A stretch of 64,000 nucleotides of DNA from a virus, in IMG/VR virus record IMGVR_UViG_3300031787_007614, positions 186,001-250,000 of that record; one strand, written 5' to 3'. Shown piece after piece: positions 16,366-25,122 of this stretch (position 1 is its first letter; each line of letters begins with the position of its first letter). The translations under genes were made by a program, and so were the position numbers. A model generated the notes under the pieces. The model was not told where the DNA came from. It made no database searches and was given only the letters and a program-made list of their open reading frames with translations.

Positions 16366-16813
16366 CCTGGATGTCTTCCATGCCAGCAGTTCTTAGCCGC
16401 ACAACATGCCCCATTTGCCACTGTTTGGTATCCAGACCCTTCATGATACCCAACCAGCGATTGCGTAGGTATGCCACTTCGTTGATTATGGTTTCGTAAT
16501 CAATCACTTCATCTTCGCCATCCACATACTTTTCTGCGTCGCGACTAGTGAGCGCACGGGCATAGCCTTCCAGATACTTTTGGAAATGCTTTCTGCGGAT
16601 CTTACGCAGTTGGATATTGAGGAAGTTCAACACAGCTTCAATTTCTTGAAGCTGGTTGTATCTAAACTCAGTAATGCCAGGAAGTGCTGTTATGTTTTTT
16701 TCAACAATTCCAGCAATGCGGCAGTCTTTTTTAGCGTCAGTTATTTCACGCTCGTAGTGTGCTATAAAATCTGGAATAGCATCAAGATTAGCAACTACTC
16801 GACTATACCACAT
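16361..16813 (-). CDS. uvsY: UvsY-like recombination mediator
   Basis: A 150-residue protein (T4 UvsY is 137). The helical KHFQKYLEGYARALTSRDAE region (two turns, ~73-92) and the C-terminal RNRWLGIMKGLDTKQWQMGH followed by VVRLRTAGMEDI match the family. UvsY is a hexameric mediator that loads UvsX onto gp32-coated single-stranded DNA. Its ATG overlaps the stop of the acidic gene upstream (TAATG), in the conserved order 32-uvsX-small gene-uvsY. Confidence 0.9.
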   Translation of the reverse strand: MWYSRVVANLDAIPDFIAHYEREITDAKKDCRIAGIVEKNITALPGITEFRYNQLQEIEAVLNFLNIQLRKIRRKHFQKYLEGYARALTSRDAEKYVDGEDEVIDYETIINEVAYLRNRWLGIMKGLDTKQWQMGHVVRLRTAGMEDIQV

Positions 16814-17079
16814 TAATTTTCCCAGTCGTCTTCGTTGGGATCCTCTTCTTCAGGATCCTCTTCTTCGTCGTCTTCTGAGTAATCTTTGTCGTTGTCAAGA
16901 TATACAGTAAGTGCTCGTTTGATGTCTGAATCACCTTTGAATGCGTTACGAATATCTTCAGCGTCACAGTCATTGTCCATTAGAATTTGAACCACAGTCT
17001 CTGCTGCTTCGTTGCGGTCAACTGTGTTTACATAACGCTTGAGCTCTCCCCAAATTTCTGCTGCCACATGTTCACTCAT
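16813..17079 (-). CDS. Small acidic protein between uvsX and uvsY
   Basis: An 88-residue protein. The first ~65 residues are helical (AETVVQILMDNDCDAEDIRNAF). The last ~22 are almost all Asp and Glu (YSEDDEEEDPEEEDPNED). Such a tail can mimic DNA and compete with it. T4 has small genes near uvsY (uvsY.-1, uvsY.-2), but I cannot claim homology. It overlaps uvsX by four bases. A modulator of recombinase or SSB binding is a reasonable inference. Confidence 0.8.
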   Translation of the reverse strand: MSEHVAAEIWGELKRYVNTVDRNEAAETVVQILMDNDCDAEDIRNAFKGDSDIKRALTVYLDNDKDYSEDDEEEDPEEEDPNEDDWEN

Positions 17080-18131
17080 TCTGCTTCCTCCTCGCCGGTA
17101 CTTACCTCTTCCTTGATATTTCCAAAGTCTTTCATCACAGTGTCAAGGCAGTTGTCATCGTTGCGTTCCCATCCTTTGCGGAACTTCTTGATGATTTCAC
17201 CATGACTGGTAGTAAACACCAGACTGTTGCCTTCTTTCTTGAGCAGGCCTTTTTTCTCAATCAAGTCAGTTAGTCCTGAGTACGGACTCATACCTGTTGT
17301 GTAAGGAATCTTAACTTGCACGCCTTCAAACGGTTTGGCATAGCGTGTTTTCATAACCTTGCAACCAGCACGTATGCCCATGACATCAGTGATCTTGTTG
17401 CCGTCCTCGTCCTCTTTGAGTTTCATCTTCTTCATGGCCACTACAATTGATGAGGCGTAAATGAAACCTTGACCGCCGCTAATTTTATCGTCTGGGTCAA
17501 ACATATCCTGTGAGGCGTATGTGTGGTTGGTACAAACCAAACCCACATTGTATGAACCAAACATGTTCACACAGTTACGCACCAAGGCGGTGAGAGCTTT
17601 GGGTTTACGTCCTAGATCACCCTTCATTTCGCCTGCATCAAACTGATTCACATCAGTGGGTGTCAACAACATACCCAGTGAGTCAATTACAAACATGACC
17701 TTGGGCCGCTCGCCATCTGGCAGAGCCTTGTAGTCGCTCATGAATGTGGAGATAGTTTTGGCCACGTCATCAATCATGGCCATGCTTAGTTTGAGCAATT
17801 TGCTGTCACTTGTGTCAACACCAAGTGCCTTGAGCCAATCTTCATCCAGTGCGTTTTCACTGTCAATCAACACCACAAAGATACCTTGCTCTTGTGCGTT
17901 CTTCACAATGTTGCCCGAGCAGATATAACTCTTACCTGCGCCAGAATCTCCAGCAAACACAGTTACCTTGCCCAGTGGAATGCCACGGTTAAAGTCTCCT
18001 GAAATCAGGTAGTTCAGTGCATAGTTGCCTGTTGAGATCCAGTCTGTTGGATCATTAAAACCAATCGATAGGCCGTCGATTGATTTGGTAATTTCCTTAC
18101 GAAACTTACTTACGTCAAATGGTTTTCCCAT
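17076..18131 (-). CDS. uvsX: UvsX RecA-like recombinase
   Basis: A 351-residue protein (T4 UvsX is about 391). Walker A is GDSGAGKS at 61-68 and Walker B KVMFVIDSLGML near 150. NHTYASQDMF and ISGGQGFIYASS form the L2-like DNA-binding region. It forms filaments on single-stranded DNA and carries out strand exchange. The start has AGGTGAT upstream. A hairpin-terminator in the gap after gene 32 may reduce its level relative to gp32. The C-terminus is acidic (EEVSTGEEEAE). Confidence 0.95.
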   Translation of the reverse strand: MGKPFDVSKFRKEITKSIDGLSIGFNDPTDWISTGNYALNYLISGDFNRGIPLGKVTVFAGDSGAGKSYICSGNIVKNAQEQGIFVVLIDSENALDEDWLKALGVDTSDSKLLKLSMAMIDDVAKTISTFMSDYKALPDGERPKVMFVIDSLGMLLTPTDVNQFDAGEMKGDLGRKPKALTALVRNCVNMFGSYNVGLVCTNHTYASQDMFDPDDKISGGQGFIYASSIVVAMKKMKLKEDEDGNKITDVMGIRAGCKVMKTRYAKPFEGVQVKIPYTTGMSPYSGLTDLIEKKGLLKKEGNSLVFTTSHGEIIKKFRKGWERNDDNCLDTVMKDFGNIKEEVSTGEEEAE

Positions 18132-18140
18132 GTATCACCT

Positions 18141-18182
18141 GTTATAAAAATAGAAGAACACAAGAGGTTGCCCTCTTGTGTT
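18141..18182 (-). terminator. Intercistronic terminator between gene 32 and uvsX
   Basis: On the minus strand an 11-bp perfect stem AACACAAGAGG / CCTCTTGTGTT (18157-18182) closes a GCAA (GNRA) tetraloop and is followed by CTTCTATTTTTAT. Probably a partial terminator or an mRNA-stabilising hairpin that keeps gp32 in excess over uvsX. Confidence 0.75.
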
Positions 18183-18192
18183 AGTGCAGAGA

Positions 18193-19191
18193 TTACTGCT
18201 TGTTTTGACGAGCGCGGATCATGGCCAAGATGTCTTGAGCATTACCGCTTGGCTTGGCTGCTGTGACTGGCGCAGCAGCTGGTGCTGGTTCTTCATCGAA
18301 CGCATCCTCAGCCGCAGGTGCTGCCGGAGCGGCAACCTTCAGTGCTGGTTTGGCAGCAGGTGCCGGAGTATCTTCTGCATCACCGGCAGCGGCACCACCA
18401 GGTGCTGCCACGCCAGCAGGGCGGAAGTATTGACCCCAACGCTCAGTGTCGTATGGCTGTCCATCTACTGATGCTTCAAACATCTCTTTGATGACCTTTA
18501 GCTCAACGTCGCCGGGACGCTTGGGCAGGAATGTGCTCAAGTCATACAAGCCGTGAGTTTCAATTGCAGCCTGTTCAGCTTCTGTGAGTGCCGACTCTTT
18601 ACGAGCCCACTTGGAACTGTTGTAGTCAGCAAAACCACCCTTTTGTGTCTTGGTGATACGGAAGTCCAATCCACGCATCAAGTCAGTTGGCAATTCTTCC
18701 AGTTCAGGATCCATCAATGCACCCTTGATTAGAGTAAACAACTGAGGCCCAATGATGAACTTGCGGATGGGATTGTCCGGAGTCTTGTCATCAGCAATGG
18801 GATTCTCACGCACAAAACCTTGGAACAAGTATGAACGCTTCTTCCAGTACTTGCGACCCATATCTTCAAGGCTCTTGTCCTTGAACCAAGTACGAACTTC
18901 TGCCAGTACCGGGCAGGCGTCTCCCCACATTTCCACGCAGGGTACTTGTACGAATACTTGTTTTGATTCCATCTCTCCTTTGACGCCGTTGAATGGCAAT
19001 CGGATCATTGCTCGTTCGACCCAGAAAAATGTGTTTTTTGTGTTACCGTCAGGTAGGAAGCGTAGTGTGGCCGATTGACCTTCTTCCATGTTCCAGTGTG
19101 GATAAATTGCTCGATCGCCTCCACCTTGGTTTGAGTTGCCTTTTGTGTCAGCTGCCTGTAGTCTTGCTCGGATTTCTGCTAAAGATGCCAT
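18193..19191 (-). CDS. gp32: Single-stranded DNA-binding protein gp32
   Basis: A 332-residue protein (T4 gp32 is 301). The N-terminal MASLAEIRARLQAADTK is the basic cooperativity region. The OB-fold core spans ~25-230. Only C-x7-C (PCVEMWGDACPVL) and scattered residues replace the full zinc site. An Ala/Pro linker (~240-310) leads to a C-terminus with few acids (FDEEPAP) and a final DILAMIRARQ that echoes the N-terminus. gp32 coats replication and recombination intermediates. It has an early promoter and a structured leader. Confidence 0.92.
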   Translation of the reverse strand: MASLAEIRARLQAADTKGNSNQGGGDRAIYPHWNMEEGQSATLRFLPDGNTKNTFFWVERAMIRLPFNGVKGEMESKQVFVQVPCVEMWGDACPVLAEVRTWFKDKSLEDMGRKYWKKRSYLFQGFVRENPIADDKTPDNPIRKFIIGPQLFTLIKGALMDPELEELPTDLMRGLDFRITKTQKGGFADYNSSKWARKESALTEAEQAAIETHGLYDLSTFLPKRPGDVELKVIKEMFEASVDGQPYDTERWGQYFRPAGVAAPGGAAAGDAEDTPAPAAKPALKVAAPAAPAAEDAFDEEPAPAAAPVTAAKPSGNAQDILAMIRARQNKQ

Positions 19192-19211
19192 AGTTTATTT
19201 CTCCTTAAAAA

Positions 19212-19254
19212 GTTGCCTATGTGTTGCCTATCTAAAATTAGATCTTTGTTGCCT
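19212..19254 (-). promoter_or_regulatory. Gene 32 leader with three GGCAAC repeats
   Basis: The 5-prime leader has AGGCAAC at 19212-19218, 19223-19229 and 19248-19254, plus an inverted repeat TCTAAAATTAGA (19231-19242). T4 gp32 represses its own translation by binding a leader pseudoknot and unstructured repeats, so an autoregulatory element is likely here. That is inference. Confidence 0.5.
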
Positions 19255-19265
19255 GTGACGCACAA

Positions 19266-19300
19266 ACAAAAAAGCGCATACACCATGTAGTATATGCGCT
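19266..19300 (-). terminator. Terminator overlapping the gene 32 promoter
   Basis: Stem AGCGCATA / TATGCGCT (arms 19293-19300 and 19273-19280) followed on the minus strand by TTTTTTG. It ends the 19329-21965 transcript. The -10 box of the gene 32 promoter lies in its loop and stem. Confidence 0.75.
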
Positions 19301-19317
19301 ATTTGCCTTGGTGTCAA
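19289..19317 (-). promoter_or_regulatory. Early sigma70-type promoter of gene 32
   Basis: TTGACA (19312-19317), a 17-base spacer and TATACT (19289-19294) on the minus strand, giving a leader of about 90 bases. Confidence 0.75.
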
Positions 19318-19320
19318 GTG

Positions 19321-19328
19321 TATTTATA
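19321..19328 (-). promoter_or_regulatory. Late promoter TATAAATA
   Basis: A perfect T4-type late box just after the stop of the upstream gene. With the early promoter it would allow gene 32 to be expressed both early and late, if polymerase passes the terminator. Confidence 0.6.
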
Positions 19329-21965
19329 TCATTTGAGCAAAGCCAGTGATTTTATTCTTGCCAATTCGTCAGACTCGTAATAGCTGCCTGTAACCGCGCC
19401 ATTGTAGTTGATTGCGTCCTGTGGTGCTTCACCAATTACTGGTGCCATGCCACCGGCTACTGTGCCCATTTCGTACATGCCGCATTCCATTAAACCATGC
19501 TCCGGGCAGTACTCACCTTCCATGGTTGAGTTGCAAGAGCCTTCTTTGGTCATTTTGCGACCCAGCATGCCGCCACCAGTACTGCCTGCGGCACCACCTA
19601 CCACGCCACCTATTGCTGCGCCAATTGGTCCGCCTGCAAGAGCTCCTAATGCAGATCCAGCAACTGTTCCGCCAACACCGCCTAATGTTCCGCCGGCAAG
19701 TTCGCCCTTCCAACCTTCGCTTAATCCTAAATCAGCATAAAATCGATCAGACACCCACTCATACGGATCACCATCTCTGGCTTTTTTGGTGCCATATGGC
19801 ATGTCATCAAAGTAATAGTCGTACAGTGCATGATAGAGATCATCATCCAAATCGCCGCGTTCTTTAAAGTCTGCAACTTCTTTGGTGAAACGTTTGATGA
19901 TGTGATCCATGGTGTGACCAGTTGAATCTGTCAACACACTTTCTTTCATTGGCACACCAGCATATTTCAGCATGGTGTTCAGTTCTGCGTTTTCGGCCAC
20001 AGCTTGTTGTGTTGGAATACCAATTGTAAATGCACCGCCTACAGGTTGATCAAATCTCCAACCTTTTTGTCTAAATGTATTATAGTATGGATTGATTGCT
20101 TTGGTAATATTTTGCATTGTTGCACCGTCATTACCTGTTGGAACTATATATCCACGTGATGGCGGATATGTACGGTCGTTAGGATCTGGGTTTATTACTA
20201 TTCTAACAGTGCCGTCTTGATTTGGAAAATCTTTTACAGTTGCACCGGTTGCTTGTTGCAATGTCTGCACAATTTGTTGAGCATACTGTTGAGTTGCTTT
20301 GGGATCTACTCCAGCAGCCGGAATTGCTTCTGCCATGCCTTGCTCAGGAAGATTTGGGCGGGGGTGTTTGCCGCTAATATCTCTAATACTCTGTTTTAGA
20401 CTGGTTATTTGATCTCTTGATGGCAGGCCTTTTCTCTTACCAGCTGTGTTGATACTATGTTCGATGCCTGAACGGCCAATGCCAGCTCCCTTCACTAACG
20501 GATCAGTACGATCATAAGCACTACCTACGCCGCCCATTCTACGTTTTTGTCCAGGATCGTTTTCTGGTCGTTCAGGAAAATCGTAGCCGTACCCAATATC
20601 ATCATATTCGTCACTGTCACCTGGTTCTTGAGTGTACAAGCGATCCTTGTATTTAGGGTCACGCCATTTAGCAGCCTCAGCCATACCTTGTTCAGGTGCG
20701 GTGTCTTGTGCAACATCAGCAGGTTCAGCTTCAGAACTCTGTGGTGTTTGGATCCCTAGTTCAGCCAATCTAGCTTGCACATCTGAGTCATCCCAAATGT
20801 TGGCACGAGGATCACGGTCAGCCAAGTTGCCAAGGATATCAAACAATTGATCGTCACCTATGACATCGTACAGTAGTTCTGTAGCGTTGGTGGCGTCTGG
20901 ACCAACAATCAGCTCTCCGGTCATGAGTTGATTGAGTTTTTCCTGTGCTTCTGGATTGTCTGGCAAGGCCCATGTGCCTTCCATGATACCGTTTACCCAG
21001 TTTTCAAAAATTTGTGCTTCTTTCATAGCGTTTCCTCGTTGTTGTATTTTGGCCAAGGTAGGCAAGGCCTGTTCAATTCTTGTGTCCAATGTTTGTTCAA
21101 TGAACATGTTGCGTAGATCTTCTACCAGTGATTCTTGTTCACCAATGTCTGCTGGTGTCCAAGATTCAAAATAATGTGTGTACCCGCGACCAGTGGCCAG
21201 GTGTTTTAAATTGCTTTGCAGGGCTTCGTAATATACATTGGCGCTTTCAACCAGTTGCTGTGTAACACCTTCAAACATGCGGCCTTGCTGTGCTCTGCGG
21301 AATCTTGACAGCACTGCCATCTCACCAACAGTTTCTGTGATGTGTTGTCCACGGATATCGTAGGGTCTGCCACCTTGGCGCACATGTTCCAGCATGGCTC
21401 GGCCGCCGACCAATTTGACAAATGGCAATTTAAAACGTTCACCATCCACAGTTTCAATAAACAAACTTTCTACATAGCGATAGCGTTTGTCGTTTTCGCC
21501 AATCATGCGGTTGTGTTTGATTACCAATCTTGCATCAGTTTGCTCGCCCATGTAGCTGATTTTGCGTGTGCCATAGTAGCCTTCAAACAAACCTTCTTTG
21601 ATGGCAGCCATGCCAGTCATTGTGTGTTTGAGAGCATTGATATTCTTTGGGCTAAAAGTATTGAAGTTGTGACGAGTACTAAAATCTTTGAGTTCTTTCA
21701 TGAATCCAAACCACTCATCTTTGTCTTCAGGCGCCATGCCCTTGCCAAGATTGTCACCGTAAAACAGCATGAGCTCGTTTTCATCGCCGGCCACAATCAC
21801 TGCGGTGCCATAGTTGTTGCCGTTAGATGATACCCAATCAAACTTAAAAACTTTGCCGTCAGCAGGATCAGCTGCTTGCCCACGCTCGTCAGTGATATCC
21901 ACATCAAAATTACGAGTGTTTAACAGATCATACAGATCATTGCCAATTTGGATTTCTTGTGCCAT
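19329..21965 (-). CDS. Large modular protein, probable head-associated
   Basis: An 878-residue protein with visible modules. Residues 1-420 form one globular region. The sequence EQGMAE occurs at 425-430 and again at 541-546, and QQAVAE at 653-658, splitting the rest into segments of ~115 residues. A glycine-zipper stretch (AGGPIGAAIGGVVGG, ~750-790) could insert in membrane or oligomerise. A Cys-rich patch (CNSTMEGEYCPEHGLMEC) and a YYESDELARIK tail follow. The boundaries resemble T4 prohead-protease sites (x-x-Glu). It lies downstream of the terminase gene. I infer a processed virion or core protein. Confidence 0.7.
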   Translation of the reverse strand: MAQEIQIGNDLYDLLNTRNFDVDITDERGQAADPADGKVFKFDWVSSNGNNYGTAVIVAGDENELMLFYGDNLGKGMAPEDKDEWFGFMKELKDFSTRHNFNTFSPKNINALKHTMTGMAAIKEGLFEGYYGTRKISYMGEQTDARLVIKHNRMIGENDKRYRYVESLFIETVDGERFKLPFVKLVGGRAMLEHVRQGGRPYDIRGQHITETVGEMAVLSRFRRAQQGRMFEGVTQQLVESANVYYEALQSNLKHLATGRGYTHYFESWTPADIGEQESLVEDLRNMFIEQTLDTRIEQALPTLAKIQQRGNAMKEAQIFENWVNGIMEGTWALPDNPEAQEKLNQLMTGELIVGPDATNATELLYDVIGDDQLFDILGNLADRDPRANIWDDSDVQARLAELGIQTPQSSEAEPADVAQDTAPEQGMAEAAKWRDPKYKDRLYTQEPGDSDEYDDIGYGYDFPERPENDPGQKRRMGGVGSAYDRTDPLVKGAGIGRSGIEHSINTAGKRKGLPSRDQITSLKQSIRDISGKHPRPNLPEQGMAEAIPAAGVDPKATQQYAQQIVQTLQQATGATVKDFPNQDGTVRIVINPDPNDRTYPPSRGYIVPTGNDGATMQNITKAINPYYNTFRQKGWRFDQPVGGAFTIGIPTQQAVAENAELNTMLKYAGVPMKESVLTDSTGHTMDHIIKRFTKEVADFKERGDLDDDLYHALYDYYFDDMPYGTKKARDGDPYEWVSDRFYADLGLSEGWKGELAGGTLGGVGGTVAGSALGALAGGPIGAAIGGVVGGAAGSTGGGMLGRKMTKEGSCNSTMEGEYCPEHGLMECGMYEMGTVAGGMAPVIGEAPQDAINYNGAVTGSYYESDELARIKSLALLK

Positions 21966-21972
21966 AGTAGTG

Positions 21973-21980
21973 TATTTAGC
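21973..21980 (-). promoter_or_regulatory. Late promoter-like GCTAAATA
   Basis: Overlaps the gp17 stop codon (TAA ATA) and ends seven bases before the ATG at 21965. No good Shine-Dalgarno sequence lies between. Confidence 0.5.
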
Positions 21981-23562
21981 GCATCATTGATATGAATGGA
22001 AACGGCTCAACAATCATGTCTCCGTGGTCTTTAAGGTGCGAATCCAAGTCTGAGTGGTAAGTTTGTAGCATTAACAGCATGCGTACAACCAGCAAACTGG
22101 CCATGACCAAATCGTCTGTTTCGCCGGGTTTGGCAGCATAGCTGGTGCCCATGGCCACAAACGTTTTGAGTTCTGAAACCAAGGGCCTTGAGTTAATTTT
22201 CATACGCCCAGATTCCACTAGAATTTTGAACTTGTTGCAGGCTGTTATTTTGCTTTTGTTTGTGGTGTTAAAGCCCTTGCGGAATCGTCGACCCGTTGTG
22301 CCTGTTACTGAATTGTCGCTTAAAAAATATCCTGGAATATTTTCTTCACCGTATTCAGCAATACTGATCAAGGCCGCTTCACCAATGGTGTTGTTTTCTA
22401 CTGAATAGTAAATGCTTTTTTCGTCTTTCACTACCCCATGCAGTTCTTTTATAATATCTGCAAGAATTCTAATTTGTGTGGGAATGTCAGTTTTGTTGTG
22501 GCGCCATTCAGCAATCTGATCTGTAGTTCTAGCATCAAATACTTGTATGGCAGCAGGATCGCCACCTGTGCCCAAGCTGGGATCCAGTGCTACCACATAC
22601 ATGCCATCTTTAGTGGGAGTCTTGTACCAGCGTACCTGTCCAGTTCTGTGCATGGGCTCTGTTCCTTCAAGATCCATCAGCTTGATAGGTGCTATTAGTG
22701 TTTCGTCATTGATAACAAATTCGCAATCCATTTCTCTGCGAAAACGTTCTTCGCCCAGCTGAGCCAGTTGTTCTGCACCCCATTGATCTCCACGATCAGG
22801 GTGCTCGCGCCAGAAACTGCGAAAGGCACGGAATCCGTTGATGCCTAGTTCTGTGGTATTGCCGTGTTCATCTTCTGTCTTATTAGCACCTTTCCACAAG
22901 AACGCAAACTGGTCCTCGTCTGAGTTGGGAGTGCTTGTGATAATTGCTTTACCACCAGTGGCCAAGGTAGGTGAAATTGAAGTCCAAAACTCTTTGGCAA
23001 TTGTGGGTCGCACAAACGCAAATTCGTCAGCGTACAGCAAGGATATTGACATACCCCGTCCGGTTGTTTCTGTTGTGGTTTGACTCACAATACGCGATCC
23101 GTTTTCAAACTCCACTGACCCTTTGTTGTAAGAGGTAGCACCTGCTCGTATGTGATTGGGGCACAACTCATAAGCATATCTTATGCGTTGCATGATCTCT
23201 TGTGCGCCTGTGTATTTGTGTGCGGCAATAAGAATTGTGGAATCTGGCACAAACATTGCATACCACAGCAGGTATCCAGCAGCTGATGTGGACTTGCCTG
23301 TTTGTCGAGGCATCAAGGATATTGAATATCTATAGTTGTGATAGGTATGGATCAGTCGCTTTTGATAGTCAAAAGGATGATACAACATCTTGCCGCGTGT
23401 GGGATGCTGGATAAAGAAAAAGTTATCCATGAAATACAGCGGGCCTGTGACGGGATCAGCACACAGCGCAAACTCCGTGAGTTCTTGTTCAGTGTATGTT
23501 TCAACTCTGTGCGGTGCTTTGACCAGCACTGTTTCTAGATTATTTGATTTCATTCCAATCAT
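21976..23562 (-). CDS. gp17: Terminase large subunit gp17
   Basis: A 528-residue protein (T4 gp17 is 610). Walker A is PRQTGKST near residue 85 and Walker B ISLLYADEFAF near 170, with the coupling motif ITSTPN near 205. The nuclease half begins at VALDPSLGTGGD (~310), with the third acidic site at DDLVMA near the C-terminus. It cuts concatemers and drives DNA into the prohead. There is no clear ribosome-binding site before either candidate ATG (23562 or 23553). It sits beside the glycan island, far from gp18-gp19. Confidence 0.96.
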   Translation of the reverse strand: MIGMKSNNLETVLVKAPHRVETYTEQELTEFALCADPVTGPLYFMDNFFFIQHPTRGKMLYHPFDYQKRLIHTYHNYRYSISLMPRQTGKSTSAAGYLLWYAMFVPDSTILIAAHKYTGAQEIMQRIRYAYELCPNHIRAGATSYNKGSVEFENGSRIVSQTTTETTGRGMSISLLYADEFAFVRPTIAKEFWTSISPTLATGGKAIITSTPNSDEDQFAFLWKGANKTEDEHGNTTELGINGFRAFRSFWREHPDRGDQWGAEQLAQLGEERFRREMDCEFVINDETLIAPIKLMDLEGTEPMHRTGQVRWYKTPTKDGMYVVALDPSLGTGGDPAAIQVFDARTTDQIAEWRHNKTDIPTQIRILADIIKELHGVVKDEKSIYYSVENNTIGEAALISIAEYGEENIPGYFLSDNSVTGTTGRRFRKGFNTTNKSKITACNKFKILVESGRMKINSRPLVSELKTFVAMGTSYAAKPGETDDLVMASLLVVRMLLMLQTYHSDLDSHLKDHGDMIVEPFPFISMMR

Positions 23563-23566
23563 ACAA

Positions 23567-24523
23567 TTACTTATTGCGTTGTTGTTGTATCCATAGATAC
23601 AATTGGGTTATGCCATGCTCCAAACGATCTTGTGGTTTCCACCCCAGCACCGACTCAATCAAGGTGTTGTCACTGTTGCGCCCCATTACTCCCAGTGGTC
23701 CAGGTATGTTTTGTATTGCAACTGGTTTGTTGACTACATTGGCTATCAAGTTTACTAGGTCGTTGATTGATATCATTCGATCACTGCCAATGTTTACAGG
23801 TTGAGTATGACTGCTGTCCATCAGTCGGTGTATGCCTTCAATGCATTCTTCAATCCATAAAAAACTGCGAGTTTGCGTGCCTGGTCCCCATACTTCAACA
23901 ATACCATTTTCACTTTCAGCAACTTTGCGACACAATGCCGCTGGTGCTTTTTCTTTGCCACCTTGCCAGGCGCTGTCAGGACCAAACACATTATGCAGTC
24001 TAGCTATTCTAACATCAAATCCATGATTGCGAGCAAAGCTGGAGTAAAGATGTTCGCTGAACAGTTTTTCCCATCCATATTCACTGTCTGGGTTGGCCGG
24101 ATAAGCACTGGACTCTTCACAGTTGGGATTGTCAGGATCAACTTGATTGTGCGCAGGATAGATACAGGCACTGGAACTGTAGAAAATCTTTTTGCAACGT
24201 TTAAAAGTCATCTCATGTAGAATGTTGAGATTGATCAGCGCACTGTTGTGCAAAATTTCTGCGTCGTTGACCCCAGAAAAAATGTATCCTGCGCCTCCCA
24301 TGTCTGCTGCCAGTTGATAAATTTCATCTATTTCGTTTGTGATCAAACTGGTCACTCGCCGTTGGTTTCTTAAATCGTACTGATAAAATTCGTGGCATTC
24401 ATGCGGCCCAAATTCTGGATGTTTTAGATCAGCACCAATCACATAGTGACCTTGTGCTCGTAAACTTTTTACCAGGTGTGTGCCAATAAATCCCCCAGCA
24501 CCACAAACTAAAACTTTTTTCAT
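23567..24523 (-). CDS. NAD-dependent sugar-nucleotide epimerase, GDP-mannose 3,5-epimerase-like
   Basis: A 318-residue extended SDR protein. GAGGFIG (8-14) binds NAD, and SSSACIYP with YGWEK supplies the Ser and Tyr-x-x-x-Lys catalytic set. QLAADMGGAGYIFSG and the following KLFSEH are typical of GDP-mannose 3,5-epimerase and close relatives. It would supply an activated sugar to the transferases. It overlaps the SGNH-like gene by four bases. GDP-fucose-type or UDP-sugar epimerisation cannot be excluded. Confidence 0.85.
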   Translation of the reverse strand: MKKVLVCGAGGFIGTHLVKSLRAQGHYVIGADLKHPEFGPHECHEFYQYDLRNQRRVTSLITNEIDEIYQLAADMGGAGYIFSGVNDAEILHNSALINLNILHEMTFKRCKKIFYSSSACIYPAHNQVDPDNPNCEESSAYPANPDSEYGWEKLFSEHLYSSFARNHGFDVRIARLHNVFGPDSAWQGGKEKAPAALCRKVAESENGIVEVWGPGTQTRSFLWIEECIEGIHRLMDSSHTQPVNIGSDRMISINDLVNLIANVVNKPVAIQNIPGPLGVMGRNSDNTLIESVLGWKPQDRLEHGITQLYLWIQQQRNK

Positions 24524-25122
24524 TGTATTTCCTTGATATAGTAGTTAGCCACTTGTTGATGTATGGCAGTGTCAGTTATGTGATAGTAGGGTCTGTACAG
24601 TGCGGTATTGCCATGGTCCCAGAGATTCACTTGGCTGCGATACTGATCAAACTTGCTAAAATACTGTTTGGTACCGCCAAACTTTGGATGTTCAAAGCCG
24701 CCTTGGTCAAACAAAAAAGGTATTTTGCTATCAACTAATTTTTGGAGAGTGTTTTCAATGACGCATTGATTTTGGTATATGGCAAGATCAAGATCAAAAA
24801 ATTCTGTGTAATAGTGTTTGATCAATTCTAACTTGCGTTGATCAAATGGCGTGGTTGCTGTGCTGGCTGTGAGAAAACTGTAAGGAACTATTTGGTCTTG
24901 ATATCGTGTTTGGCTGCGAGTGCAACTGGTTCCTTGCACAATCACAAAGTCAGCTTGATCCTCAATGGCACCATCTACTTGCATGGCTATCATGAGATTG
25001 GTAGCACTGACTGTCGCTTGATTTACCGTCTGAAATTCTACGCCCAATAGGTCTACCCAGCAAGGTCCGTATTCTGGATCTGGCACACAAAAACTATCAC
25101 CGCAAATGTACACACGTTTCAT
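24520..25122 (-). CDS. SGNH/GDSL hydrolase-like protein
   Basis: A 200-residue protein beginning MKRVYICGDSFCVPD, with GDSFC at 8-12. The C-terminal HITDTAIHQQVANYY fits the Asp-x-x-His block with D and H in the DTAIH segment. IVQGTSCTRSQ near residue 80 is at the block III position. Compared with the 444-1145 protein it is shorter but shares both ends. It overlaps both neighbours by four bases. It probably deacylates or acylates a glycan made by the adjacent enzymes; this is inference. Confidence 0.65.
   Translation of the reverse strand: MKRVYICGDSFCVPDPEYGPCWVDLLGVEFQTVNQATVSATNLMIAMQVDGAIEDQADFVIVQGTSCTRSQTRYQDQIVPYSFLTASTATTPFDQRKLELIKHYYTEFFDLDLAIYQNQCVIENTLQKLVDSKIPFLFDQGGFEHPKFGGTKQYFSKFDQYRSQVNLWDHGNTALYRPYYHITDTAIHQQVANYYIKEIQ

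Noticed and set aside
19408-19867. Open plus-strand frames of 110-151 codons opposite the large modular gene
   Set aside because: Antisense to the glycine-zipper coding region, which forces Pro/Ala/Arg-rich complements. No ribosome-binding site or promoter.
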